From: Rhodospirillaceae bacterium
GTDB taxonomy: Bacteria; Pseudomonadota; Alphaproteobacteria; SP197
Assembly (NCBI GenBank): GCA_018700655.1
Contig: JABIUG010000473.1
Coordinates: 1-6,305, forward strand
Direction: 5' to 3'
DNA length: 6,305 nucleotides
A program made the translations under genes and the position numbers. The first letter of the stretch is position 1, and each line of letters opens with the position of its first letter. The notes under the pieces are model-generated. The model had not been told where the DNA came from. It worked only from the letters and a program-made list of their open reading frames with translations, and searched no databases. Below, piece by piece: positions 1 to 5,454 of this stretch.

Positions 1-77
1 ATCTCGGTGACGAAGCCGTGTTTGTAGCTGTCGGTCGCTTCGCCGACGGTATCGATGGTCTCTTGAACAATAGCCAT
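1..77 (-). CDS. sufB: SufB, Fe-S cluster assembly scaffold (N-terminal fragment)
   Basis: Only the first 25 codons are visible; the gene continues past the left edge. The N-terminus reads MAIVQETIDTVGEATDSYKH and then GFVTE, which matches the usual SufB opening (a VQETID-type start followed by a Y-K-x-G-F turn). SufB is the scaffold subunit of the cytosolic SufBC2D complex, on which iron-sulfur clusters are assembled. The ATG lies 10 nt after the stop of the upstream Rrf2-type regulator. The Shine-Dalgarno AGGAG overlaps that stop codon (TAGGAG) with 7 nt to the ATG, so the two genes are likely translationally coupled in one suf operon. The call rests on a short fragment plus the adjacent regulator. 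Confidence 0.88.
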   Translation of the reverse strand, partial: MAIVQETIDTVGEATDSYKHGFVTE

Positions 78-87
78 GCTCTGGCTC

Positions 88-540
88 CTACTGGTTCGTG
101 AGCGGCGCAGGCGCCGCTTCGGCAAATTCGGGCAGCGTGGGGAACGCCATGGCGGCCAGCGAAACCCCTTCGAAGGCTTCACGCAGCGCCGTATTGATCT
201 GGTTCCAGCCGCCACGCATGGGGCACAGCGATTCGACGTCACAGCTTCCGGTGTGTTCGTCGACGCACAGGGTCAGCGCAATCGGGCCTTCGACCGCCTC
301 CACGATTTCGGCGACCGAGACATCCTCGGGCTTGCGGCTCATCTCATAGCCGCCATTGACGCCGCGGTGGCTCTCCAGCAGACCTTCGCGTGCGAAGACC
401 TTCAGCAGCTTGCCGACGGTGGCTTCGGAAAGGCCGGTGCCTTCGGCGACCCGATGGGCCGTGTTGGTTTCGTGATGGCGCCACGCCATGTAGGTCATCA
501 CGACGACACCGTAATCGGCCATGCGGCTCAAACGGATCAT
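88..540 (-). CDS. Rrf2/IscR-family SUF system regulator
   Basis: A 150-residue transcription factor of the Rrf2 family, close to the SUF-system regulator type found as the first gene of suf operons. Residues 1-85 form the winged helix-turn-helix: MIRLSRMADYG at the start, a recognition region around TGLSEATVGKLLKVF (35-49) and a wing at RGVNGGYEMSR (59-69). Three cysteines, C92, C100 and C106 (C-x7-C-x5-C, followed by PMRGGW), are in the position that binds an iron-sulfur cluster in IscR and its relatives, so DNA binding is probably cluster-responsive. The C-terminal FEGVSLAAMA stretch is also typical of the family. The ATG has a GGGGA Shine-Dalgarno about 5 nt upstream. The gene sits directly before sufB, and a perfect palindrome lies 26 nt upstream of its start. 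It most likely represses or tunes its own operon according to iron-sulfur demand. The symbol is left blank because sufR and iscR are used inconsistently for this type. Confidence 0.94.
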   Translation of the reverse strand: MIRLSRMADYGVVVMTYMAWRHHETNTAHRVAEGTGLSEATVGKLLKVFAREGLLESHRGVNGGYEMSRKPEDVSVAEIVEAVEGPIALTLCVDEHTGSCDVESLCPMRGGWNQINTALREAFEGVSLAAMAFPTLPEFAEAAPAPLTNQ

Positions 541-565
541 AAAAATCCCCGGTTAGGAATTAAAG

Positions 566-582
566 AGAACCAATTTGGTTCT
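566..582. promoter_or_regulatory. 17-bp perfect palindrome, putative operator of the suf operon
   Basis: AGAACCAA-T-TTGGTTCT is an exact 8+1+8 inverted repeat, 26 nt upstream of the regulator's ATG. Rrf2 regulators bind dyad sites as dimers and commonly autoregulate, so this is the best candidate operator for the adjacent regulator. It does not obviously match the Escherichia coli IscR type 1 or type 2 consensus as I know them. The assignment to this regulator is inference from position and symmetry. Confidence 0.55.
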
Positions 583-589
583 GATTGTC

Positions 590-618
590 TATTTGTGTCC
601 GAACGGCTCGGGAGTCAA
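590..618 (-). promoter_or_regulatory. possible sigma-70-type promoter for the suf operon
   Basis: Read on the minus strand, a good -35 hexamer TTGACT (613-618) is followed after 17 nt by a poor -10 candidate CAAATA (590-595). Transcription would start near 583, next to the palindrome at 566-582, a suitable geometry for repression. The -10 box is weak, so the exact start is uncertain. The promoter must lie in this gap because the neighbouring palindromes and the convergent-side gene end leave little other space. Confidence 0.35.
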
Positions 619-629
619 GCCCCTTTGGA

Positions 630-685
630 GCGGATCACGTTTACACGGAAACACATCGTGGTTCCGTGTAAACGTTTGAATCCGC
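630..685. repeat. palindromic hairpin element 1
   Basis: A 14-bp perfect inverted repeat (ACGTTTACACGGAA at 637-650 against its complement at 662-675) encloses an 11-nt loop that can fold further (CAC 652-654 with GTG 658-660). Outer arms GCGGAT (630-635) and ATCCGC (680-685) extend the symmetry past short unpaired bases. The whole unit can form one long hairpin of about 56 nt. Its build resembles small intergenic palindromic repeats dispersed in alphaproteobacterial genomes; whether it belongs to a named family was not verified. It lies upstream of the suf promoter and downstream of the hydantoinase-like gene. Confidence 0.6.
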
Positions 686-699
686 GCTATTTTACAGAG

Positions 700-765
700 T
701 TAGAGCAACTTCACCCGATTTGGTTGTGTCGCGAAGCGATTCAATCAAATCGGGATTTGCTCTAG
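700..765. repeat. palindromic hairpin element 2, overlapping a stop codon
   Basis: Outer arms TAGAGCAA (701-708) and TTGCTCTA (757-764) are perfect complements. After an asymmetric internal loop (5 nt against 2 nt), CCCGATTTGGTTG (714-726) pairs with CAATCAAATCGGG (742-754), 12 of 13 positions matching. At the tip, TCGC (729-732) pairs with GCGA (736-739) around a GAA loop. Minus-strand bases 764-762 of the right arm are the TAG stop of the hydantoinase-like gene. The hairpin starts immediately at this stop and may stabilise the mRNA end or act as a terminator, though no clear U-tract follows. It resembles dispersed alphaproteobacterial palindromes, an impression that needs a copy-number search. 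Confidence 0.65.
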
Positions 766-2753
766 TCGTGTGCAAGGGCCGGGCGACCGGTCGCCAGGGC
801 CGAAATCCGACTTTCGATGAAAAGCTTGCTGCCATCCTTGCCGCGCACGATCTCGTCATGGCGATCGAGTTGCACCGCGATGTCGCGGGCACCGATCGTT
901 TCGGCAGCCAGCTGCGCACGATGGCTGACCTCGGCCTCGGTGTGGCGCGCAGCCTGGTCGAGGTCCTCGAAATCGGCGATTCCCTCGGGCAGATGGCAGC
1001 GATATAGCCCGTCCGAGGGCGCGGTGATCAAGGCATCGACGCGCTGGGCGATACCGCCCGCGACCGCGCCGACCGCGTTGCAGACATCGGCATGGGGCGG
1101 AATGACCGCTTCGGTGTTAAGGCGCCGGCCGACTTCGGGATAATAGGTCGCTGCGGCTGCACCGACTGCGACCACCGGACGGTGAAACCGGATCGACAGA
1201 TCAAACAGGTCGCTTGCGGCACCCGACAGGGCCGGTTTCAGCAGGGCGTCGGCGGCACGCCCATGCGGCAGCGCCAGGCCATGCTGTTCGGCGGTCGCGG
1301 CCTCGAGCAGTGCCCGGGTGGTTGCGGTGTTGGTCGCATCGACCACCATATCGGCAAAAACAGCCGGGTCGTCCGGCGCAGCATGGCCGGTGATGGCCCA
1401 CCAGCGGATCCAGAGACGCGCACCAAGGGTCGAGGCCTCTGCGTCCCATGAGTCGTGCAGGCCTAGAACATGAGCAGCGTCGCTCGGCGAAAAACGCGAA
1501 AGGATCACGAGGCCACGATCGAGCAGGCGTTCCAGCGGCAGCTTGGGTGACTGGTCGCGATAAAGAACGTCCATCGGTACCGGGCCATCGGCCAGGCTCT
1601 CCCACAGCTTGTGCTGCGGCCGCGTCAGTTCGGAAGGATCGGTGTCGAGGCGACGCTGACGCAGCACGAAGATGCCGTCATATTCGGCCGGCCAGCCCCG
1701 TTCGGTCTGACCCTTCAGCTGCTCCAGGGCCTTAGGGTAGCGCGAGGCCAACAGTGCAAGCGGTACTGCACGACGTGGTCCGACCTGGATACGTCCGCGA
1801 TCGTTCAACTGGATTTCGCTGTCACCACCCAGGCCTGACGTATGAACCGCGACAGCGCGCACCATGGTCCGGTAGCCGCCGACCCGCGCACCCTGGGGGT
1901 CGAGCAGGGGCTTGCCATCACGCACCAGCGCGATATCGGTTGTCGTGCCGCCGATATCCGAAACAAAGGCATTGTCACGAGCCGAAAGGTGGTGGGCTCC
2001 CACGACGCTCGCCGCCGGCCCGGAAAGAATCGTCTCGACTGGCGATTCCAGCGCGGTGGTGGCATCGATCAGCGAGCCGTCGCCCTTGACCACCATGATC
2101 GGTGCGGCAACGCCGCGCTCGGCCATCAGGTCGCGCACCGCCACGATCAGGCCCTGGATCAGGGGAATCAGACGGGCATTGAGCAGGGCGGTCAGGGCAC
2201 GTCGGGGCGCATCGAGTTCGGAACTGAGGCTATGTGCGCAGGAAACCGGCAGCCCGGTCATCTCGCGCAGCATGTCGCGCGCGGCCATCTCATGTTCGGG
2301 ATTGCGTACAGCAAAGAGCGATGAGACGGCAAAGGCCGAAACCCGGCCCTGGACTTTCTCTGCCTCTGCCCTGAGCGCGGCCAGACCAAGCGGCAACCGT
2401 TCTTCGCCCAGGGCGTCATGGCCGCCCTGCACCGTGATCAGGGGATCGCCGGCCAATGCGCGGATGAGGTCGGGCCGATCGCGGTCACTGTCGGCATGGC
2501 CGATCAGGATCAGGGCGGCCGGGCTGCCCTGGCCTTCGACGATCGCGTTGGTCGCCAGGGTTGTGGAAATCGAGACGAGCGCGATCTCTCCGGCGTGTTC
2601 GCCGATTACCTTGTCGACCGCTTCGGCAACGCCGATCGTGAGGTCGTGTTTGGTCGTCAGAGCCTTGGCGTCGGCCAGCACGCCGCGTTCCGTGTCGTAC
2701 AGAACCGCATCCGTGTAGGTGCCGCCAGTATCGATGCCGAGCGTCAGGGCCAA
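762..2753 (-). CDS. hydantoinase/oxoprolinase family protein (HyuA-like subunit)
   Basis: A complete 663-residue protein of the HyuA/oxoprolinase family, which has the ASKHA actin-like ATPase fold. Family members use ATP to open cyclic amides such as hydantoins, N-methylhydantoin or 5-oxoproline, or act as acetone-carboxylase-type subunits. The N-terminal Hydant_A_N domain (about 3-180) opens with the phosphate-binding motif GIDTGGTYTDAVL (6-18) and contains the family motif TTLATNAIVEGQG (64-76). The catalytic half carries LSGPAASVVGA (243-253), a second phosphate motif SDIGGTTTDIALV (265-277) and SGLGGDSEI (306-314). The length is normal. The start is TTG at 2753, with Shine-Dalgarno GGAG 7 nt upstream; there is no ATG or GTG in frame just before it. 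The stop TAG is contributed by the palindromic element at 700-765. No HyuB-type partner gene lies on either side within the window, which is unusual because most HyuA proteins work with HyuB. The substrate is unknown. Cytoplasmic, with no signal peptide. Confidence 0.92.
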   Translation of the reverse strand: MALTLGIDTGGTYTDAVLYDTERGVLADAKALTTKHDLTIGVAEAVDKVIGEHAGEIALVSISTTLATNAIVEGQGSPAALILIGHADSDRDRPDLIRALAGDPLITVQGGHDALGEERLPLGLAALRAEAEKVQGRVSAFAVSSLFAVRNPEHEMAARDMLREMTGLPVSCAHSLSSELDAPRRALTALLNARLIPLIQGLIVAVRDLMAERGVAAPIMVVKGDGSLIDATTALESPVETILSGPAASVVGAHHLSARDNAFVSDIGGTTTDIALVRDGKPLLDPQGARVGGYRTMVRAVAVHTSGLGGDSEIQLNDRGRIQVGPRRAVPLALLASRYPKALEQLKGQTERGWPAEYDGIFVLRQRRLDTDPSELTRPQHKLWESLADGPVPMDVLYRDQSPKLPLERLLDRGLVILSRFSPSDAAHVLGLHDSWDAEASTLGARLWIRWWAITGHAAPDDPAVFADMVVDATNTATTRALLEAATAEQHGLALPHGRAADALLKPALSGAASDLFDLSIRFHRPVVAVGAAAATYYPEVGRRLNTEAVIPPHADVCNAVGAVAGGIAQRVDALITAPSDGLYRCHLPEGIADFEDLDQAARHTEAEVSHRAQLAAETIGARDIAVQLDRHDEIVRGKDGSKLFIESRISALATGRPALAHD

Positions 2754-2878
2754 GATGATTCTCCGGGAAAAAGATCGTCGCGAGGCGGCGAACTATGGCG
2801 AAAAGTCGGGGCGGAATCGAGCGTTTGTTGCGAACGGTTCCGAGCCCTAATCTGTCGCAATAAATTCAAGCGACGACG
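2754..2878. promoter_or_regulatory. divergent intergenic region
   Basis: These 125 bp separate the minus-strand hydantoinase-like gene from the plus-strand acetyltransferase operon and must hold both promoters, unless transcription comes from further away. I see no convincing -35/-10 pair. The only symmetry is an imperfect one: CGGAA at 2812-2816 against TTCCG at 2838-2842, including GAACGGTTC. No specific operator is claimed. Confidence 0.35.
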
Positions 2879-3382
2879 ATGACACAAGAGCGAGAAATGC
2901 AGCCGGTCACTTTGAGAGAAATCACCCGCGAAACCGTTCGCAGGATCATGGGTCTTGGCGTCAAGCCGGAGCAGGAAGACAACGTCACGTCGAACGCGGT
3001 TTCGATTGCCGAAGCGTATTTTGAACCCGGGGCATGGTTTCGTGCCATTTACGCCGGTGACGAGCCGGTCGGTTTTATCATGCTGTTCGATCCCACATTG
3101 CCCGGTGCAACGGCGGGTTCTGTCGCGATGGATGAAGTCGGCCTCTGGCGCTTCATGGTCGATGGCAGATACCAGAGCCATGGTTACGGCAGGCAGGCGT
3201 TGGACCTGGTCTGTGGCCGGCTTCGAAGCCGGGGCGATGTGGCCAGGCTTTGCTCCAGCTACGTTCCGGGTCCGCATGGATCGGAAGCGTTCTATCTGGG
3301 CTACGGTTTTCGCAAGACCGGACAGATGACACATGATGGCACGGAGACCGAGATTCTCTTGAGACTACATCAAGAAGACTGA
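2879..3382 (+). CDS. GNAT family N-acetyltransferase
   Basis: A 167-residue GCN5-related N-acetyltransferase, which moves the acetyl group of acetyl-CoA to an amine. The fold runs from VTLREIT (10-16) through the GFIMLF strand (65-70) to the acetyl-CoA pyrophosphate-binding motif. There the sequence LWRFMVDGRYQSHGYGRQAL (89-108) contains Q99-S-H-G102-Y-G104. The C-terminal part AFYLGYGFRKTG (137-148) is the usual A-x-x-F-Y-x-x-x-G-F segment. The overall pattern resembles the BltD/PaiA-like polyamine acetyltransferases (R-F-x-[IV]-D-x-R-Y-Q), so a small amine or polyamine substrate is possible but unproven. The ATG at 2879 has only a weak Shine-Dalgarno. The in-frame ATG at 2897 (residue 7) is an alternative start that would give the common M-x-P-V-T-L-R opening. 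It is the first gene of a plus-strand cluster, 76 nt ahead of the M24-family gene, and diverges from the hydantoinase-like gene. Confidence 0.87.
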   Translation: MTQEREMQPVTLREITRETVRRIMGLGVKPEQEDNVTSNAVSIAEAYFEPGAWFRAIYAGDEPVGFIMLFDPTLPGATAGSVAMDEVGLWRFMVDGRYQSHGYGRQALDLVCGRLRSRGDVARLCSSYVPGPHGSEAFYLGYGFRKTGQMTHDGTETEILLRLHQED

Positions 3383-3384
3383 GC

Positions 3385-3425
3385 CCTTGATTGGAATTGG
3401 AAACGAGCGTTTCCGGCTGGCAAGG
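3385..3425. other. stem-loop between the acetyltransferase and M24 genes
   Basis: GGAAAC (3399-3404) pairs with GTTTCC (3409-3414) around a GAGC tetraloop; the pairing could also be counted as 7 bp with a 2-nt loop. CCTTG (3385-3389) and CAAGG (3421-3425) form an outer stem. No U-tract follows, so this is not a standard intrinsic terminator. It could be a processing or attenuation site between the two genes. Confidence 0.35.
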
Positions 3426-3458
3426 TGCAGGAAAATGGCAAGGAACAAGGCACGATAA

Positions 3459-4712
3459 ATGACGCAAACCATGACCCACAGGGAACGTATTCTTAATCAC
3501 ATCCGACCGGAGTCCGAGATTGTCTTTTCGATCGAGGAATACGCCCAGAGACTAACACGGGTGCGCGCCGGCATGGCAGCAGCAGGGATCGATACGTTGT
3601 ATCTGACCTCGCCCGAGGCGATCTGTTACCTCTCGGGATACCGGGCCGAATGGTATCAGGCGCAGGGCCCCAAGAGCTGGCTTCCGGTCAGTGGCCTTGC
3701 GGTGCATGCCGATGCCGATGACTACATCCATTTCGAAGTGCAGAATGAGCAGGTGATCGCCGGATTCACGTCGGTTTCGCGCGATCTGCGCATCTTTGGC
3801 GGCGATGCCCAGCCCGGCAACGACCTGCTGGAATTCATTGTCGACGAGCTCGACGGCGAAGGCTGGCTTTCGGGCACGGTCGGGATGGAGATGTTCAGTT
3901 ACCGGCCCAAGCGCGGCGTGAGTGAGATGCTCCAGGCAGCGATGGAAGCCAAAGGCGCCACGGTCGTTGACGGCACCGAGATCGTGGGCAAGGTGCGCAA
4001 GATCAAGTCACCCCAGGAACTGGCCTATACCCGCACCGCCGCGCGGATCGGCGATGTCGGCATGGCGGCCGCACTCGACACCATCCGGGCCGGGGTCACC
4101 GAACTTGATGTCTATGGCGAGATCGTGCGCGCCATGGCCCGGGCCGGGGGGGAGAACTCCTCGATCACCATGCCGGTTTCATCCGGCGCCAAGAGCGCCT
4201 GCATGCATGCCCTGGCGTCACGCCGCAAGATCATGCCGGGCGATGTCGTCAATGTTGATCTCTGCGGTGTTTTCAATCGCTATCACGCCAACATGGCGCG
4301 CACGATCTGCGTCGGCGAGCCCCACCCCGAGGTTTCGCGTTATCTCGATGCCGTGACCGGTGTGAAAGCGATGCTTGCCGATGTCATCCGACCGAACCTG
4401 CCGGTGCGTGAGCTGCTCGATACGATCGAGGCGTACTACCGCGACGCTGGGATCTGGCAGGACCAGTGCTGGGTCGGAGGTTATGACCTCGGCATCTCGT
4501 TCCCGCCCGACTGGGTCGGCCCGTGGTTCTATGATGTCCACACCGATTCGGGCGATGAGGTCTTCGAACCAGGCATGGCGACCAACTACGAGGCCAACTT
4601 CTATCTGCCCGATCTTGCCGGCATGTCGATGTTCATCGACATGATGTCCTTCACTGAGGACACGGCGGAGTTTTTGCAGGAGACTCCGGCGCGCCTGCCT
4701 GTCGTCGAGTGA
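3459..4712 (+). CDS. M24 family (creatinase / Xaa-Pro peptidase fold) hydrolase
   Basis: A 417-residue protein with the two-domain creatinase layout: an N-terminal creatinase_N domain (about 25-175, with the YLTSPEAICYLSGYRAEWYQ stretch at 48-67) and a C-terminal pita-bread M24 domain (about 185-405). M24 enzymes hydrolyse bonds next to proline or in small molecules such as creatine or ectoine. The usual five metal ligands D, D, H, E, E appear here as D267 (NVDLCG), N278 (HANMART), Y342 (GYDLG in place of GHxxG), E378 (NYEANF) and D394 (FIDMMS). The conserved substrate-side H250 (CMHAL) is kept. Loss of the second Asp and the His argues against an ordinary dinuclear-metal aminopeptidase and for a metal-free creatinase-like or ectoine-hydrolase (DoeA)-like enzyme; GYDLGISFPPDW recalls the latter. 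The ATG at 3459 is used here; the ATG at 3471 is an alternative. The stop is 1 nt from the recX start. Substrate unknown. Confidence 0.88.
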   Translation: MTQTMTHRERILNHIRPESEIVFSIEEYAQRLTRVRAGMAAAGIDTLYLTSPEAICYLSGYRAEWYQAQGPKSWLPVSGLAVHADADDYIHFEVQNEQVIAGFTSVSRDLRIFGGDAQPGNDLLEFIVDELDGEGWLSGTVGMEMFSYRPKRGVSEMLQAAMEAKGATVVDGTEIVGKVRKIKSPQELAYTRTAARIGDVGMAAALDTIRAGVTELDVYGEIVRAMARAGGENSSITMPVSSGAKSACMHALASRRKIMPGDVVNVDLCGVFNRYHANMARTICVGEPHPEVSRYLDAVTGVKAMLADVIRPNLPVRELLDTIEAYYRDAGIWQDQCWVGGYDLGISFPPDWVGPWFYDVHTDSGDEVFEPGMATNYEANFYLPDLAGMSMFIDMMSFTEDTAEFLQETPARLPVVE

Positions 4713-4713
4713 G

Positions 4714-5298
4714 ATGGCTAAACCCGCCCGCAAGCCGCGCCGTATCACGGCCCAGTATCTCGAACGTGCCGCGATCTATTACCTCGAGCGCTACAGCAGT
4801 TCATCGGGCAATCTGAAGGCCGTCCTGCGGCGCAAGGTCTGGCGTGCCGCGCGCCAGACTGAGCGCGAGACCGAGGTCGATGAGGAACAGGCCGCTGAGT
4901 GGATCGACGAGACCGTCGCCAAGCTGAAGTGGGCCGGACTGCTCGACGATGAAGCCTATGCCCGCATGCGCGTGCTCTCGCTGCGCCGGTCGGGAGAATC
5001 GCAGCGTTCCATCCGCATGAAGTTGATGGCCAAGAGCGTTGAGAGCGACCTGATCGAGCGGGCCTTGGCGCAGGACGAGCCCGAGAATGATGAACTCACC
5101 GCAGCGATAGCCTATGCCCGTCGCCGCAGACTGGGTCCCTGGCGTGCCGAAGCCGAGTGGGAAGAACGCCGCGAGAAGGATATGGCCGCCCTCGCACGCC
5201 GCGGTTTCAGCTTCGATATCTGTCGTCGTGTGATCGAAGCCGCCGATGAGGCCGCCCTGTACGAGTCACAGGCTGAATGGGCCTCGCGAGAGCCTTAG
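4714..5298 (+). CDS. recX: RecX family regulatory protein
   Basis: A 194-residue RecX-type protein, mostly helical and very charged. RecX binds RecA filaments and limits recombination and SOS activity. The family pattern is visible as tandem three-helix repeats: TAQYLERAAIYYLERYSSS (12-30), then WIDETVAKLKWAGLLDDEAY (63-82) with the signature G-L-L-D-D-E-x-Y-A-R-M-R. These are followed by SQRSIRMKLMAKSVESDLI (96-114) and a last repeat at ALARRGFSFDICRRVIEAAD (159-178). The N-terminus (KPARKPRR) is basic. The ATG begins 1 nt after the TGA of the M24 gene, with GAG-rich bases ending that gene acting as Shine-Dalgarno, so translation is likely coupled. recA is not in the window; recX is often next to recA in other bacteria but is commonly detached in alphaproteobacteria. 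Its coupling to a metabolic gene probably reflects arrangement rather than shared function. Confidence 0.9.
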   Translation: MAKPARKPRRITAQYLERAAIYYLERYSSSSGNLKAVLRRKVWRAARQTERETEVDEEQAAEWIDETVAKLKWAGLLDDEAYARMRVLSLRRSGESQRSIRMKLMAKSVESDLIERALAQDEPENDELTAAIAYARRRRLGPWRAEAEWEERREKDMAALARRGFSFDICRRVIEAADEAALYESQAEWASREP

Positions 5299-5367
5299 GA
5301 GGCCTTCCGCAAATCACGCAGCCATGTAAATTTAGGCTGGTGCGGGATCAAACAGATGGGGACCAGC

Positions 5368-5454
5368 ATGAAAAGCTAACTTTCGCGTCGGGAGCTTCTT
5401 GCGGGTATGGCGGCCGCAACCGCTGCTCTTTCTGTGCCGGAATTGGCCTCTGCC
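5368..5454 (+). other. Tat signal peptide coding region interrupted by a TAA
   Basis: ATG AAA AGC TAA at 5368-5379 has a good Shine-Dalgarno (GGGGA at 5358-5362 with 5 nt before the ATG). Directly after the TAA, the same frame encodes LSRRELLAGMAAATAALSVP and then ELASA, ending at 5454. This is a textbook twin-arginine signal: S-R-R-E-L-L (5383-5400), a hydrophobic alanine-rich core and an A-S-A cleavage site. The frame then continues without a break into the amidase. One base change (for example CAA or AAA to TAA) would explain it, giving an ancestral start of the M-K-S-x-L-S-R-R type. A sequencing or assembly error is also possible. Confidence 0.7.

Noticed and set aside
76..765. 229-residue plus-strand open frame opposite the SUF regulator
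   Set aside because: It is antisense to a clearly recognisable Rrf2 protein, has arginine-rich, low-information composition, and runs through the operator and both palindromes. No family is recognisable.
1912..2718. 268-residue plus-strand open frame inside the hydantoinase-like gene
   Set aside because: It is a shadow of a complete, motif-bearing gene in GC-rich DNA. Its composition is rich in S, R, A and P with no domain pattern.
2812..2842. Imperfect inverted repeat (CGGAA ... TTCCG with GAACGGTTC) in the divergent region
   Set aside because: Only short matched blocks with mismatches between them, and no regulator gene adjacent. Not strong enough to call an operator.
2744..3334. 196-residue minus-strand open frame across the divergent promoter region and acetyltransferase
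   Set aside because: It overlaps the GNAT gene antisense, crosses the start of the hydantoinase-like gene and shows no recognisable motif.
4218..4748. 176-residue minus-strand open frame opposite the M24 and recX junction
   Set aside because: Antisense shadow of two well-supported coding genes; no family resemblance.
5299..5367. Possible promoter between recX and the amidase (TAAATT as a -10 box)
   Set aside because: The -10-like string lacks a convincing -35 at proper spacing; AT-rich bases alone are not adequate evidence.
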